From NCBI GenBank assembly GCA_963829965.1, contig CAWHLK010000021.1, positions 1 through 64,000 on the forward strand: a DNA stretch of 64,000 bases, in the 5' to 3' direction. Shown piece by piece: positions 36,803 through 44,849 of this stretch. The notes beneath the pieces are model-generated. The model did no database searches, was not told the DNA's origin, and worked only from the letters and a program-made list of their open reading frames with translations. Every line of letters begins with the position of its first letter. Position 1 is the stretch's first letter. Both the position numbers and the translations under genes were made by a program. The DNA comes from DASXZH01 sp963829965. Its GTDB lineage: Bacteria; Armatimonadota; Fimbriimonadia; Fimbriimonadales; Fimbriimonadaceae.

Positions 36803-36970
36803 ATGGCCAAGAAATCAGAAGCCCGAGAAATCATTCGTGTGGTGTGCACCGAAGATGGAAAGAACTATTACACCACCACGAAAAACAAGCGCAACACGAC
36901 CGAGCGCTTGGAACTTATGAAGTACAACCCGCGGCTTCGCAAGCACACGCTGCACCGAGAGAAGAAGTAA
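36803..36970 (+). CDS. rpmG: 50S ribosomal protein L33 (zinc-free form)
   Basis: A 55-aa L33: MAKKSEAREIIRVVCTEDGK starts it, then NYYTTTKNKRNTTERLELMK and YNPRLRKHTLHREKK. The TTKNKR and KHTLHREKK blocks are diagnostic. Of the four zinc-binding Cys of the C+ form, only the first position has Cys (VVCTED), and the second pair (KYCPxC) is KYNPRL, so it cannot bind zinc in the usual way. Its stop overlaps the rpmF ATG by one base. Confidence 0.93.
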   Translation: MAKKSEAREIIRVVCTEDGKNYYTTTKNKRNTTERLELMKYNPRLRKHTLHREKK

Positions 36971-37161
36971 TGCCGAATCCAAAACGCCGCCACTCCCACC
37001 AGCGCACCGCCAAGCGCCGAACCCATTACACGGCCACGATGCCTGAGATCCAGGCCAACAAGCAGGTCGGCGGGGATCCTTACGTGCTTCGTCACCGCGC
37101 GACCACGGATGGCTACTACAAGGGCCGCAAGCTTCCTGGCTTTAACGAAAGCGAATCCTAG
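36970..37161 (+). CDS. rpmF: 50S ribosomal protein L32 (zinc-free form)
   Basis: A 63-aa L32. MPNPKRRHSHQRTAKRRTHY is the standard N-terminus, and the C-terminal half has RHRATTDGYYKGRKL in place of the zinc ribbon: no Cys is present. It starts within the rpmG stop (TAATG), so the two are translated together. It is not in the usual place between yceD and plsX. Confidence 0.9.
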   Translation: MPNPKRRHSHQRTAKRRTHYTATMPEIQANKQVGGDPYVLRHRATTDGYYKGRKLPGFNESES

Positions 37162-37173
37162 GATTTAGTTAAA

Positions 37174-37209
37174 TTCTGGGTCGGTGAGCTTTCGTTCGCC
37201 GACCCAGAA
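37174..37209 (+). terminator. Strong hairpin after rpmF
   Basis: TTCTGGGTCGG and CCGACCCAGAA pair perfectly over eleven bases around a 14-base loop, 12 bases after the rpmF stop. No long T run follows, so it may terminate by structure. The stretch from 37210 to 37333 holds nothing I recognise. Confidence 0.7.
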
Positions 37210-37333
37210 CTAATTACAAATGCCGTGATCGCCATCGCTGAGCTTGGTTCGCTGGGCGTGGCTCATTTTTAGTTTCTCAGGATGGATGCCGGGTTTTAGA
37301 GCGCCCGGTGGGCCGAGGCACACTGAAATTTTG

Positions 37334-38428
37334 TTACGGTTTCGCGCCGTAGATGTACGATCCTGAACCGGAGTCAACACTTTCTGTTGGACCGACCAGG
37401 GCACTGCCGTTTATAACCCCGTTATAATCGACGAGAAGATCGGTGTGATTCCCTGATAGGGTTACCCCCGACGCATTTGCAAAGCTGTGATCCTCGGCCC
37501 TTATTCCGGTGTAAAAGCCAGAAACCGTTCCGTTTGACACGTCGATTGATCCGCCATCTTCTGCGGCAATCCCAGAACTAGCGGAGGAACTTCCGGCACC
37601 CATAAACGTGCAACCTTCCGCATTGATGTTAGCGCCTGTAGCTGCATACAGCATTTTTTCAACCTTGTCATCACTGCAGGAAAACCCGTATCCAAGGTTT
37701 ACAATGGCGCTCTCTGAAGCGTAAACCGAGTAGAGAGTTGACGAGTATATGGTGGAACTAGAATCTAAAGAGACGTTCGCCCCAGAAATTGCTGTGACAC
37801 CGCGGTCGAAGTTTATGACTTCGACTCCCGAACAGTTGATCGAGGCATTAGTTGACACAAATAGTCCTGCTCCATCGCCACTTGTGCCCTGCCCAACGAT
37901 GCTCACATTGGACAACATGGCTATGTTGTGTCCGCTATCCAGAGTTAACCCGTTCCCGGGAAAGCCGTTGCCGCCTAAAAGGATGTTCGAGGCAGAATCG
38001 CCGATAATGGAAATCTTCGAGCCGCTGCCATGGTCAAGGGAAAAGGAGCCGGTGAAGGTGTCAAGGAGTACACCATGGGCAGTTGAAATAGATAAGTGCA
38101 GGAAGGCCCCGTCAGCGATCCGGGCTTCCAAGGCAAAGGCCCACGCATCCTGAAGACTTGGGAACTGCTGCCCCACACCGATGACCAGCGTCGTGTTCGA
38201 TCGAACGAAGTTCAACTCCCAGCTTCCAAAGCCGTTGGAAGGATACGGTCCATGTGCCGGTAGCGCTTTTACCGCTCGATACCAGTTGCCACCGTATTGA
38301 ACAAGATCGCCAGCAGCGTATTCGGCGGTTGAACTGAAGGCAGGCGGGTAACTCTGTGCCCTTCCGAGCGCAGTAATGAGAAAAAGTGCCAAGCAGGCGA
38401 GAATGCAAAAGGTGCGATTTCGTTTCAT
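37334..38428 (-). CDS. Secreted parallel beta-helix protein with carbohydrate-binding-like module
   Basis: A 364-aa exported protein. Signal peptide at residues 1-24 (CILACLALFLITALGRA). Next, about 25-65, a small module AEYAAGDLVQYGGNWYRA that resembles the chitin-binding type 3 fold (x-Y-x-x-G-D-x-V-x-Y-x-G-x-x-Y/W). The rest consists of short repeating strands rich in Ser, Gly, Asn and Val (NILLGGNGF, MLSNVSIVG, FVSTNASINCSG, ISGANVSLDSSST), typical of right-handed beta-helix proteins such as pectate-lyase-like ones. No catalytic signature is clear, so it may bind or display rather than cleave. Confidence 0.75.
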   Translation of the reverse strand: MKRNRTFCILACLALFLITALGRAQSYPPAFSSTAEYAAGDLVQYGGNWYRAVKALPAHGPYPSNGFGSWELNFVRSNTTLVIGVGQQFPSLQDAWAFALEARIADGAFLHLSISTAHGVLLDTFTGSFSLDHGSGSKISIIGDSASNILLGGNGFPGNGLTLDSGHNIAMLSNVSIVGQGTSGDGAGLFVSTNASINCSGVEVINFDRGVTAISGANVSLDSSSTIYSSTLYSVYASESAIVNLGYGFSCSDDKVEKMLYAATGANINAEGCTFMGAGSSSASSGIAAEDGGSIDVSNGTVSGFYTGIRAEDHSFANASGVTLSGNHTDLLVDYNGVINGSALVGPTESVDSGSGSYIYGAKP

Positions 38429-38559
38429 GTTGTTCCCCCAAAGAAATTATTTTAACGTAATGAAGTTGCCGCAGTAGGACTAATCTCTCAGAAATTGGGT
38501 GTAAGAACTACGTTGGCTATGGGCAGCCCGCAGTGGGGTTTGAGCAAGGGGACACGGCT

Positions 38560-39219
38560 CTATCCTTTCGCTTTCTGGGGGCACCGGTCAAACATCAGCT
38601 TCAGATACGCGTCTTCGACCTCTTCCTGGGTAATCAAGCCTTCTTCGATGAGCCGATCAATCTCCATGTTCTTCAAAAATCCCATGAGCATCGCCGACAT
38701 GAGTTCGGGGCGAACTGCCGACCAAATAGCGCCCGCATCCTGCGCCTCTTTGATTAGCTGGGTCACGCCTTCGTAGAACGCGCACTCGTGGTTCTTAAGC
38801 TCGGGATTCTCGTCCCGCTGAGTCAGTTTGATGCGGGTGAGATCGTACATCGCGAGGCGCGACTGGTCGAACCGGCGCTGCAAAGCGATGTGGGTAAAAG
38901 CGCGCAGTCTTTCCCCCGGTGACAGCGAAGGGTCGATTCCCGCGAGCAAGCTTCGGATGTCGCAAAGATTCCGAATGACGACGTGGGTCGCGACGTCTTC
39001 TTTCGACTTGAAGTGCTGGTACAGAGTGGGGCGGGAAATGCCGATCGCCTCGGTGATGTCCTCAAGGGTCATCGCGTTATAGCCCTTGGTTTTGATCAAC
39101 TCAACCGCAGCGTCCAAAATGGCGTTCTCTCGAAGCTCCCATTGACGCTCCTTCATGGAAGGGCGGCACGAAGGCTGCTCTCTTGGGGCGGCTCCTAAAA
39201 GATCGTCATTGGCCCTCAT
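38560..39219 (-). CDS. TetR-family repressor of the efflux operon
   Basis: A 219-aa regulator. The N-terminal helix-turn-helix is AILDAAVELIKTKGYNAMTL followed by EDITEAIGISRPTLYQHFKS (about residues 32-72). The C-terminal ligand domain has no family-specific motif. It is divergent from the TolC-EmrA-EmrB operon, the usual place for a local repressor that responds to exported compounds. A -10 hexamer ends six bases before the ATG, so its mRNA may be leaderless. An inner ATG (MKERQ, about residue 22) is an alternative start. Confidence 0.9.
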   Translation of the reverse strand: MRANDDLLGAAPREQPSCRPSMKERQWELRENAILDAAVELIKTKGYNAMTLEDITEAIGISRPTLYQHFKSKEDVATHVVIRNLCDIRSLLAGIDPSLSPGERLRAFTHIALQRRFDQSRLAMYDLTRIKLTQRDENPELKNHECAFYEGVTQLIKEAQDAGAIWSAVRPELMSAMLMGFLKNMEIDRLIEEGLITQEEVEDAYLKLMFDRCPQKAKG

Positions 39220-39225
39220 GGCTCA

Positions 39226-39298
39226 ATTATATCAGAAAATGACTTCATTGTATTTTTTCTTACGTAATGTAAACATTTTTGATTTCGTGCCGTATAAT
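39226..39298. promoter_or_regulatory. Divergent promoters with an operator
   Basis: ATTATA (39226-39231) is the tetR -10 on the minus strand, and TATAAT (39293-39298) serves the efflux operon. TTACGTAATGTAA (39260-39272), an imperfect palindrome with TTAC/GTAA arms, overlaps the expected -35 area of the plus-strand promoter, where a TetR dimer would block both. The operator role is inferred. Confidence 0.55.
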
Positions 39299-39341
39299 CT
39301 TATTATTAATCCATTGTGGCCACAGCGGATAAGGAGATTAG

Positions 39342-39386
39342 ATGCGAAGATTACTAATTAGACGAGGGGGATGGGCTCACCGATGA
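39342..39386 (+). CDS. 14-codon leader frame, or true N-terminus of the TolC protein
   Basis: MRRLLIRRGGWAHR follows AAGGAG at ideal spacing, and its TGA overlaps the next ATG (ATGA). Either it is a leader peptide coupled to the TolC gene, or one G is missing from the GGGGG run at 39366-39370. In that case the Arg-rich stretch is the start of the TolC signal peptide. Confidence 0.45.
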   Translation: MRRLLIRRGGWAHR

Positions 39387-40672
39387 ACGCATTTGGCCTT
39401 ATCGGGCTCCTGATAGCCGCTCAGCCGAACACGCCTCTCACCCTTACGGAGGCTATTCGCCTCTCCGAGGCACACAGTGTTACAGTTTCCACCGCAAGAG
39501 CCCAGGTGCGGGCCGCGAGGGCGAGAGTTGGCGAGCAGGACTCCCAACAACTGCCTCAACTTAACTTTAACGGCTCTGCCACACGGTACGACAACAAGAC
39601 CGACGTTTCTTTTGCCGGAGCCACAGTTGAGCTCTTGCCGGACCATCAGGAAACCCTGGAAGTTGCCCTAACCCAGGATTTTGATGTTTCCGGCAGGATC
39701 AGTTCCAGCGTGGCCCAAGCCAAGCTCTATGCCCTTTCCGCCGGTTATGGCTATCAGGCCGCGGAAGCGGACCAGGCCTTGACCACTACTTCGGCCTATT
39801 ACACCGCGCGACGGGCCTTGGAATCGGTTCGTGTTGCCAAGGACTCCTTGGAAGCTTACAAGCAACAGCTTGAGCTAGCGAAAAAGCTTGCCGAAGGTGG
39901 AGTCGGCCAGAAAATCGATGTCTATAGAGCGGAAAGCCAGGTCGCGGACGCCGAACGAGAACTATTGCAACGCGAAAACGAGCTTCGATCCGCGTACAGC
40001 GCGCTCAACGATCTTATCGGCCATCCCCTCGACGAAAAGATCGATATTGCCGAGCCGACTGGCGCGACCGAAGCTCCAAGCGAGGACGAAAACGGGGATC
40101 GAACCACGCTTATCGCCAAGGCTCTGGACCACCGGCCCGAGTCTCTCGCCGCAAGCGTGTCGGTCAAGGCTGCGCAGAAGGGCATAGCCATTGCCCGATC
40201 CGCTCAGGGGCCCAATCTTTCCCTTTCGGCGACGGGATACCACTATCCCACCACCTCATTTCAATCGCCCCGCCCCAACGTGGGGGCACTTACCCTGAGC
40301 GTCTCCGTGCCGCTGTTTGACGGCGGCCTCGCACGCGAACAGATCAATGAGGCTCATGCGCAGGTCGAGGTCGCCGTCCAACAGCAAGACCAAGTTCGCC
40401 GCAGCATTGCCTTGGATGTTCAGAACGCATCTCTCGATGTACAAACCGCGCGTAAGCGGTTAGCGGCGGCCAACGTGGACCTTACCGCTGCCCAGCAGGC
40501 AAGGAAGCTTGCTCAGGAACGGTACGAAGCCCAAGTCGGGCTTTATCTTGAAATCACCGATTCGCAAGCTGCGCTCACGACGGCACAGGCCGCGGTAGTG
40601 GACGCAACTTTCGACCTACTCATCGCCCAGGCGCGCCTTTCACGCGCGTTGAGCGAACCGATTTTGCCCTAA
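39383..40672 (+). CDS. TolC-family outer-membrane efflux protein
   Basis: Outer-membrane channel of a tripartite exporter, about 429 aa from ATG 39383. It has a hydrophobic N-terminus (FGLIGLLIAAQ), then LTLTEAIRLSEAHSVTVSTA, the usual first OEP helix, and a second repeat around LDVQNASLDVQTARKRLAAA with the closing AQLSRALSEP-like end (AQARLSRALSEPILP). Two OEP repeats, as expected, form the barrel and the long alpha-helical tunnel. The signal peptide may be longer if the preceding leader frame belongs to it. Followed by the adaptor and pump genes. Confidence 0.9.
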   Translation: MNAFGLIGLLIAAQPNTPLTLTEAIRLSEAHSVTVSTARAQVRAARARVGEQDSQQLPQLNFNGSATRYDNKTDVSFAGATVELLPDHQETLEVALTQDFDVSGRISSSVAQAKLYALSAGYGYQAAEADQALTTTSAYYTARRALESVRVAKDSLEAYKQQLELAKKLAEGGVGQKIDVYRAESQVADAERELLQRENELRSAYSALNDLIGHPLDEKIDIAEPTGATEAPSEDENGDRTTLIAKALDHRPESLAASVSVKAAQKGIAIARSAQGPNLSLSATGYHYPTTSFQSPRPNVGALTLSVSVPLFDGGLAREQINEAHAQVEVAVQQQDQVRRSIALDVQNASLDVQTARKRLAAANVDLTAAQQARKLAQERYEAQVGLYLEITDSQAALTTAQAAVVDATFDLLIAQARLSRALSEPILP

Positions 40673-40686
40673 CAAGAGGAGAACCT

Positions 40687-42264
40687 ATGAGCACAAAAAC
40701 GCTAGCAGACGAGATCGAGATCTATGAAAATGAACAGCAGGGCAACACGCCCCTTGCGGAAGAACCGACGCCGGCGCCAAAGCGGCGCCCGATACTCATC
40801 GGCATCGTCGCCTTGCTTGTGATCGGGGCAGCGATCAAGGGCTATGGCGCCTACACGTTTGGACAAAGCCACGTGGAAACCGACAACGCCTATGTTACGG
40901 GCGACCTCGTCAATATCAGCCCGACGGTTTCGGGAACGCTCGCCGAACTCAAGGTCGCGGATGGGGATTTTGTTCATAAGGGGCAACTCATCGCGCGTCT
41001 GGATACGGACTCCTCGCAGTCCCTTTTGAATCAAGCGCAGGCCAACTTGGTTGCCGCCGAATCCCAGGTTCCCCAAGCAGAAGCGGAGCTTCAGTACACT
41101 AAGCTCTCCACCGATGCATCTATTCGCAGTTCACAGGCTGCGGTTGCCACTCAGGTCGCTAAAACCCAGGGCTCGAGGATGCAGGTTCAACTCAGCTCGG
41201 ACACCGTGCATAACCAGATCCTGCAGGCGCAGGGCCAACTGGCTCAAGCCAAGGCTCTCAGCGCGCAGGCCGAAGCGGGAGTCAACGAAGCGAAAGCCGC
41301 GCTGGCCAGCGCCAAGCTCAGCGTGCAGAATGCAGAACAGAATGCTGAGGCCGCTTCGTCCAACGAGCAAAGCGCCAAGGCTGAGGCCACCCGCGCTGAC
41401 AAGGACCTCAAGCGCTATCAGCTGCTCTTTAAGGAAGAAGCGATTTCGCAACAGCAATTGGATTCTGCAACCGCAAATGCAACTTCTTCTGCGGCAGCCT
41501 ACGCTGCGGCGACCCAGCATACGGCGGCGGCAAACTCACAGGTCGAAGTCACTAAGAGCGCGGTAACTCAGGCCGAGAGCCGTCTCAATGCGGCGGTCAG
41601 CCAATCGGACGCGGCACAAAAAGAAGTTCAAGTTACTCAAGCAGGCGTTGGTTTGGCCAAAGCAGGGGGAACGCAAATCGGGATTCAGAATTCGAACGTG
41701 GCGACGAACGTTGGTCAGACCTCCGAGGCCGATGCAGGAGTCGACACGGCAAAGGCGGGAGTCGAGCAGGTGGCCTTGCGGGAGAAGCAGGTCGCCAGCG
41801 CGAAGGCTCAGTTGGCACAGGCCCAAGCCGCGGTTGAGAATGCCAAGATCCAGGTTCAAAACGCATCGCTGTTTGCGCCGTGCGACGGATATGTGGTCAA
41901 GCACAACGCCAACGTGGGGACAGCAATCAATCCCGGCCAGACCATCGTGACGATCACGCATGGTACGGACGTGTGGGTGATGGCGAACTTCAAGGAGACG
42001 CAGTTGGATCATGTCCGCGAAGGGCAGAGTGTCGAAATGGAAGTCGACGCCTATCCGGGCAAAACCTTCAAGGGCAAGGTCTTGAACATCATGGAAGCAA
42101 CCGGTTCGGCGACCACTTTGCTGCCTCCCGACAATTCGACCGGCAACTTCACTAAAGTTGTCCAGCGCGTGCCTGTGAAGATCTCGATCGAGCAGCCGGC
42201 GGACGGTCCCAGGCTTCGACAGGGTATGTCGGTGGACGCAACGATCACAACTTCCAAGGAGTAA
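40687..42264 (+). CDS. EmrA/HlyD-type membrane fusion protein, unusually long
   Basis: Periplasmic adaptor linking the pump to the TolC channel; 525 aa, while EmrA proteins are usually about 390. One N-terminal membrane helix (ILIGIVALLVIGAAIKGYGA) precedes HVETDNAYVTGDLVNISPTV, diagnostic of the EmrA family. The lipoyl half-motif FVHKGQLIARLD and its partner LFAPCDGYVVKHNANVG flank an Ala/Gln-rich coiled coil of about 330 residues that contains repeated AQAQLAQA and NAEQNAEAA heptads. The C-terminal barrel domain has VWVMANFKETQL. The long hairpin suggests a wider reach across the periplasm. Confidence 0.92.
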   Translation: MSTKTLADEIEIYENEQQGNTPLAEEPTPAPKRRPILIGIVALLVIGAAIKGYGAYTFGQSHVETDNAYVTGDLVNISPTVSGTLAELKVADGDFVHKGQLIARLDTDSSQSLLNQAQANLVAAESQVPQAEAELQYTKLSTDASIRSSQAAVATQVAKTQGSRMQVQLSSDTVHNQILQAQGQLAQAKALSAQAEAGVNEAKAALASAKLSVQNAEQNAEAASSNEQSAKAEATRADKDLKRYQLLFKEEAISQQQLDSATANATSSAAAYAAATQHTAAANSQVEVTKSAVTQAESRLNAAVSQSDAAQKEVQVTQAGVGLAKAGGTQIGIQNSNVATNVGQTSEADAGVDTAKAGVEQVALREKQVASAKAQLAQAQAAVENAKIQVQNASLFAPCDGYVVKHNANVGTAINPGQTIVTITHGTDVWVMANFKETQLDHVREGQSVEMEVDAYPGKTFKGKVLNIMEATGSATTLLPPDNSTGNFTKVVQRVPVKISIEQPADGPRLRQGMSVDATITTSKE

Positions 42265-42267
42265 CCC

Positions 42268-43875
42268 ATGGCGGCAAGTTCTACTTTGACTCGACCGGCC
42301 GCGGCATTGCGGCCGGTCGAGGAGCTCGGAGCCTACGGCAGCACCCGCTGGCTCCTCCTTATCGGCTTCATCCTTGCTTCGATTCTCGAGGTCTTGGATA
42401 CTTCGATCATCAACCCGGTCCTGCCCACCATGGCCGGCAACCTGGGCTGCACCACGCAGGAAATCGGTTGGGTGAGCACTTCGTACATTCTCGCGAACGT
42501 GATCGTCCTGCCGATGACCGCGTGGCTGTCCCGCCGGTTCGGCATCAAGAACTACATTCTCGCCTCGATCACGATGTTCCTGGCTGCCTCCGTGATGTGC
42601 GGCTTGGTTCATGGCCTTGGCCAGATCATCATCTGGCGGTTGGTTCAGGGAGCCGCGGGCGCCCCTTTGATCTCGGTCACTCAGGCAGCCATAGCCGAGG
42701 TCTTTCCGAAGAAGGAGCAAACCATCGCCCAGAGCGCGTGGGCACTGGGGATCACGGTTGCGCCTTCTATCGCGCCGACTCTTGGTGGGTACATCGCGGA
42801 CAACTATTCTTGGCCGTGGATATTCTTCATCAACGTCCCGCTGGGCATTCTGGCGATGTATGTGATCGGCTCCCTCTATAAGGGCAGGGGCCCTCAGAAG
42901 GTGGGCGGCGTCGACTATCTTGGCGTGGGTTTGCTGGCGGTAGGACTGGGCTCCATTCAATACGTGTTGGAGGAGGGGCAGACCAACGACTGGTTTCAGA
43001 GCTCGATGATTTTGCGGCTGACCGTTTTGGGCATTGCCTGCACTGGCGCATTTGCTTTCTGGCAGCTATCCAAACGGAACAAGAACCCGATTGTGGACTT
43101 GAGAGTGTTGCGTGACATCGGCCTTTCCGGCGCGGTGATCGTGATGCTGGTCGCCGGCACCGGGTTGTATGGCGGGCTGTTCCTGTTCCCGCTGTTCTCT
43201 CAATCGGTGCTCGGATTCAGCGCCCTGAAGAGCGGCAACTTCCTCTTGCTGCCTGGAGTGGTTCTGGGCTGCACCATGATCTTCACCGGAACGATGATGC
43301 AGTTCAAAGTTCCTGGACGGGACCTCGCCATGGCAGGCGTGGTGGTAGAGGTGTTTGCGATGTGGCTGCTTGGGCATCTTACGCCGATGAGCAACGAGTC
43401 CGACGCGCAGATTGCGCTGGCTATCTCCCGAATGGGAATCGGCCTCCTGATGCTTTCGACCATTGTTGCCGGTGTGGGAAATCTGAAGCCTGCGGCGGTG
43501 GGGCAGGGCACGGCGCTGATGGGCCTCGCCCGGCAATTGGGAGGCTCATTTGGCATCGCATTGTGCTCAACCTATGTGGTGCAGATGACGCAGTTCCATC
43601 GCTACGACATCGCGAGCAAGATCGTGAACGGCAGTGCGGGAACCAACGAACGGCTAGACATGATCACGGGCGCGTTCTACACGCGAGGGATGGACATGGA
43701 GCATGCCCGAAATGCGGCGATGGCGGTGATGGATGGACAAGTAAGCCGACAGGCTTACACCATGGCGTTTAACAACGCGCATATCGCCATTGGGCTGCTG
43801 TTTTCGCTTACCCTGCCGATTCTGTTCCTTATGAAGCGCCGCGGCGGCGCAGCCGCCGCAGCAGGGGCGCACTAA
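42268..43875 (+). CDS. DHA2-type (EmrB/QacA) drug:proton antiporter
   Basis: Inner-membrane pump of the tripartite exporter, 535 aa with about 14 hydrophobic segments. EVLDTSIINPVLPTMAGNLG is motif D1 of this group, WLSRRFGIKNYILASITMFL is motif A, and WALGITVAPSIAPTLGGYIA is motif C of drug exporters. It starts three bases after the adaptor gene. The C-terminus ends in Ala-rich cytosolic residues. The specific compound is unknown. Confidence 0.93.
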   Translation: MAASSTLTRPAAALRPVEELGAYGSTRWLLLIGFILASILEVLDTSIINPVLPTMAGNLGCTTQEIGWVSTSYILANVIVLPMTAWLSRRFGIKNYILASITMFLAASVMCGLVHGLGQIIIWRLVQGAAGAPLISVTQAAIAEVFPKKEQTIAQSAWALGITVAPSIAPTLGGYIADNYSWPWIFFINVPLGILAMYVIGSLYKGRGPQKVGGVDYLGVGLLAVGLGSIQYVLEEGQTNDWFQSSMILRLTVLGIACTGAFAFWQLSKRNKNPIVDLRVLRDIGLSGAVIVMLVAGTGLYGGLFLFPLFSQSVLGFSALKSGNFLLLPGVVLGCTMIFTGTMMQFKVPGRDLAMAGVVVEVFAMWLLGHLTPMSNESDAQIALAISRMGIGLLMLSTIVAGVGNLKPAAVGQGTALMGLARQLGGSFGIALCSTYVVQMTQFHRYDIASKIVNGSAGTNERLDMITGAFYTRGMDMEHARNAAMAVMDGQVSRQAYTMAFNNAHIAIGLLFSLTLPILFLMKRRGGAAAAAGAH

Positions 43876-43996
43876 AAGAGTTTTTCGTTTGTCATCTCTG
43901 TCGAAAACGAGCTTTCGCGTTCGACTCCTTATCGTAAGCTGGGCAAGTTTCATAGCCCGATGCAAATAAAATCAAGCTATAAAGGAAGACTAACAA

Positions 43997-44350
43997 ATGA
44001 GATTTCTAGCAGTTTTCAAAACAACAGAAAGAAATGAACCACCTTCTCAGGAAGAGATGGACAGGATGGGCGAACTGATTAACGAAGGCATGAAGGCCGG
44101 TTACCTGCTTGGAAACGAAGGGTGCCTGCCAACTGCTCTGGGAGCGCGCGTGCGTTCACGCGAGGGCAAGATCAGTGTTACCGACGGCCCCTTCACCGAA
44201 GCCAAGGAAGTGATCGGTGGGATGGCGATCCTGAAAGTGGACTCGAAAGAAGAGGCTATCGAGCTAACCAGGAAGTTCCTCGCCATCGCGGGTGATGGCG
44301 AATGCGAACTTCGGCAGTTGTACGATGGCAACTGCCCCAATAACGAGTAA
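43997..44350 (+). CDS. YCII-related (DGPF-type) protein
   Basis: A 117-aa protein of the YCII/DGPF superfamily (ferredoxin-like fold). The signature DGPFTEAKEVIGGMAIL is at about residues 58-74, and LLGNEGCLPTALGARV precedes it. These proteins often occur with sigma factors or regulators and have no settled activity. A second, related gene follows after 17 bases. GGAAG precedes the start. Confidence 0.88.
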   Translation: MRFLAVFKTTERNEPPSQEEMDRMGELINEGMKAGYLLGNEGCLPTALGARVRSREGKISVTDGPFTEAKEVIGGMAILKVDSKEEAIELTRKFLAIAGDGECELRQLYDGNCPNNE

Positions 44351-44367
44351 GGGCCGGGAGGAACTTC

Positions 44368-44787
44368 ATGAAATATATTTGCTTGGTTTATCACGATGAA
44401 AAGGCGCTCATGGACCTAAGCATGGAGGAACATGAGGACATCATCGCCAATTGCATCAAGTGGGTGAAAGAACTTGAAGCCAACGGGCACCACGTGTTTT
44501 CGGCAGGGCTGCAGTCGGTTCGGTCAGCTACGACCCTAAAGCGAAGGGACGGCGAACTCAGGGTTACGGACGGGCCGTTTGCGGAAACTAAGGAGGTTCT
44601 GGGCGGCTTTACGATTATCGAAGCGAGAGATCTTAACGAGGCAATCCGCATTGCTTCAAAGATGCCGACGAACATGATTGGCAAGATTGAGGTGAGGCCG
44701 GTTCTCGACCCTTTTGCGGAAATGGACGATCCGATTGACCGTAAAATTGCGGAAGCGGTTCGAGGTGCTATCAAGTCAAATGCATAA
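44368..44787 (+). CDS. YCII-related (DGPF-type) protein, second copy
   Basis: A 139-aa relative of the gene just upstream. It starts MKYICLVYHDEKALMDLS and carries DGPFAETKEVLGGFTIIEA. The start MKY(I/M)CL is common in the sigma-factor-linked subgroup. GGGAGG lies before the ATG. It probably shares the same transcript as the first copy. Its function is unknown. Confidence 0.88.
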   Translation: MKYICLVYHDEKALMDLSMEEHEDIIANCIKWVKELEANGHHVFSAGLQSVRSATTLKRRDGELRVTDGPFAETKEVLGGFTIIEARDLNEAIRIASKMPTNMIGKIEVRPVLDPFAEMDDPIDRKIAEAVRGAIKSNA

Positions 44788-44811
44788 ACCGGCATATTCT
44801 CTTAACCTCCG

Positions 44812-44844
44812 GGTGTGCTAAGTACACCAATTCCGGCTTATAAT
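44812..44844 (+). promoter_or_regulatory. Palindrome and -10 of the SARP gene
   Basis: GGTGTGCTAAGTACACC (44812-44828) is a 17-base palindrome with one mismatched pair. TATAAT follows at 44839-44844, five bases before the GTG start. The palindrome covers the -35 area and is a likely operator. Confidence 0.55.
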
Positions 44845-44849
44845 TAGGT

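Noticed and set aside
41536..42960. A 474-codon open frame on the minus strand under emrA/emrB
   Set aside because: It is the shadow of the adaptor and pump genes: Arg/His/Asp-rich and without any domain, while the plus-strand proteins carry full motifs.
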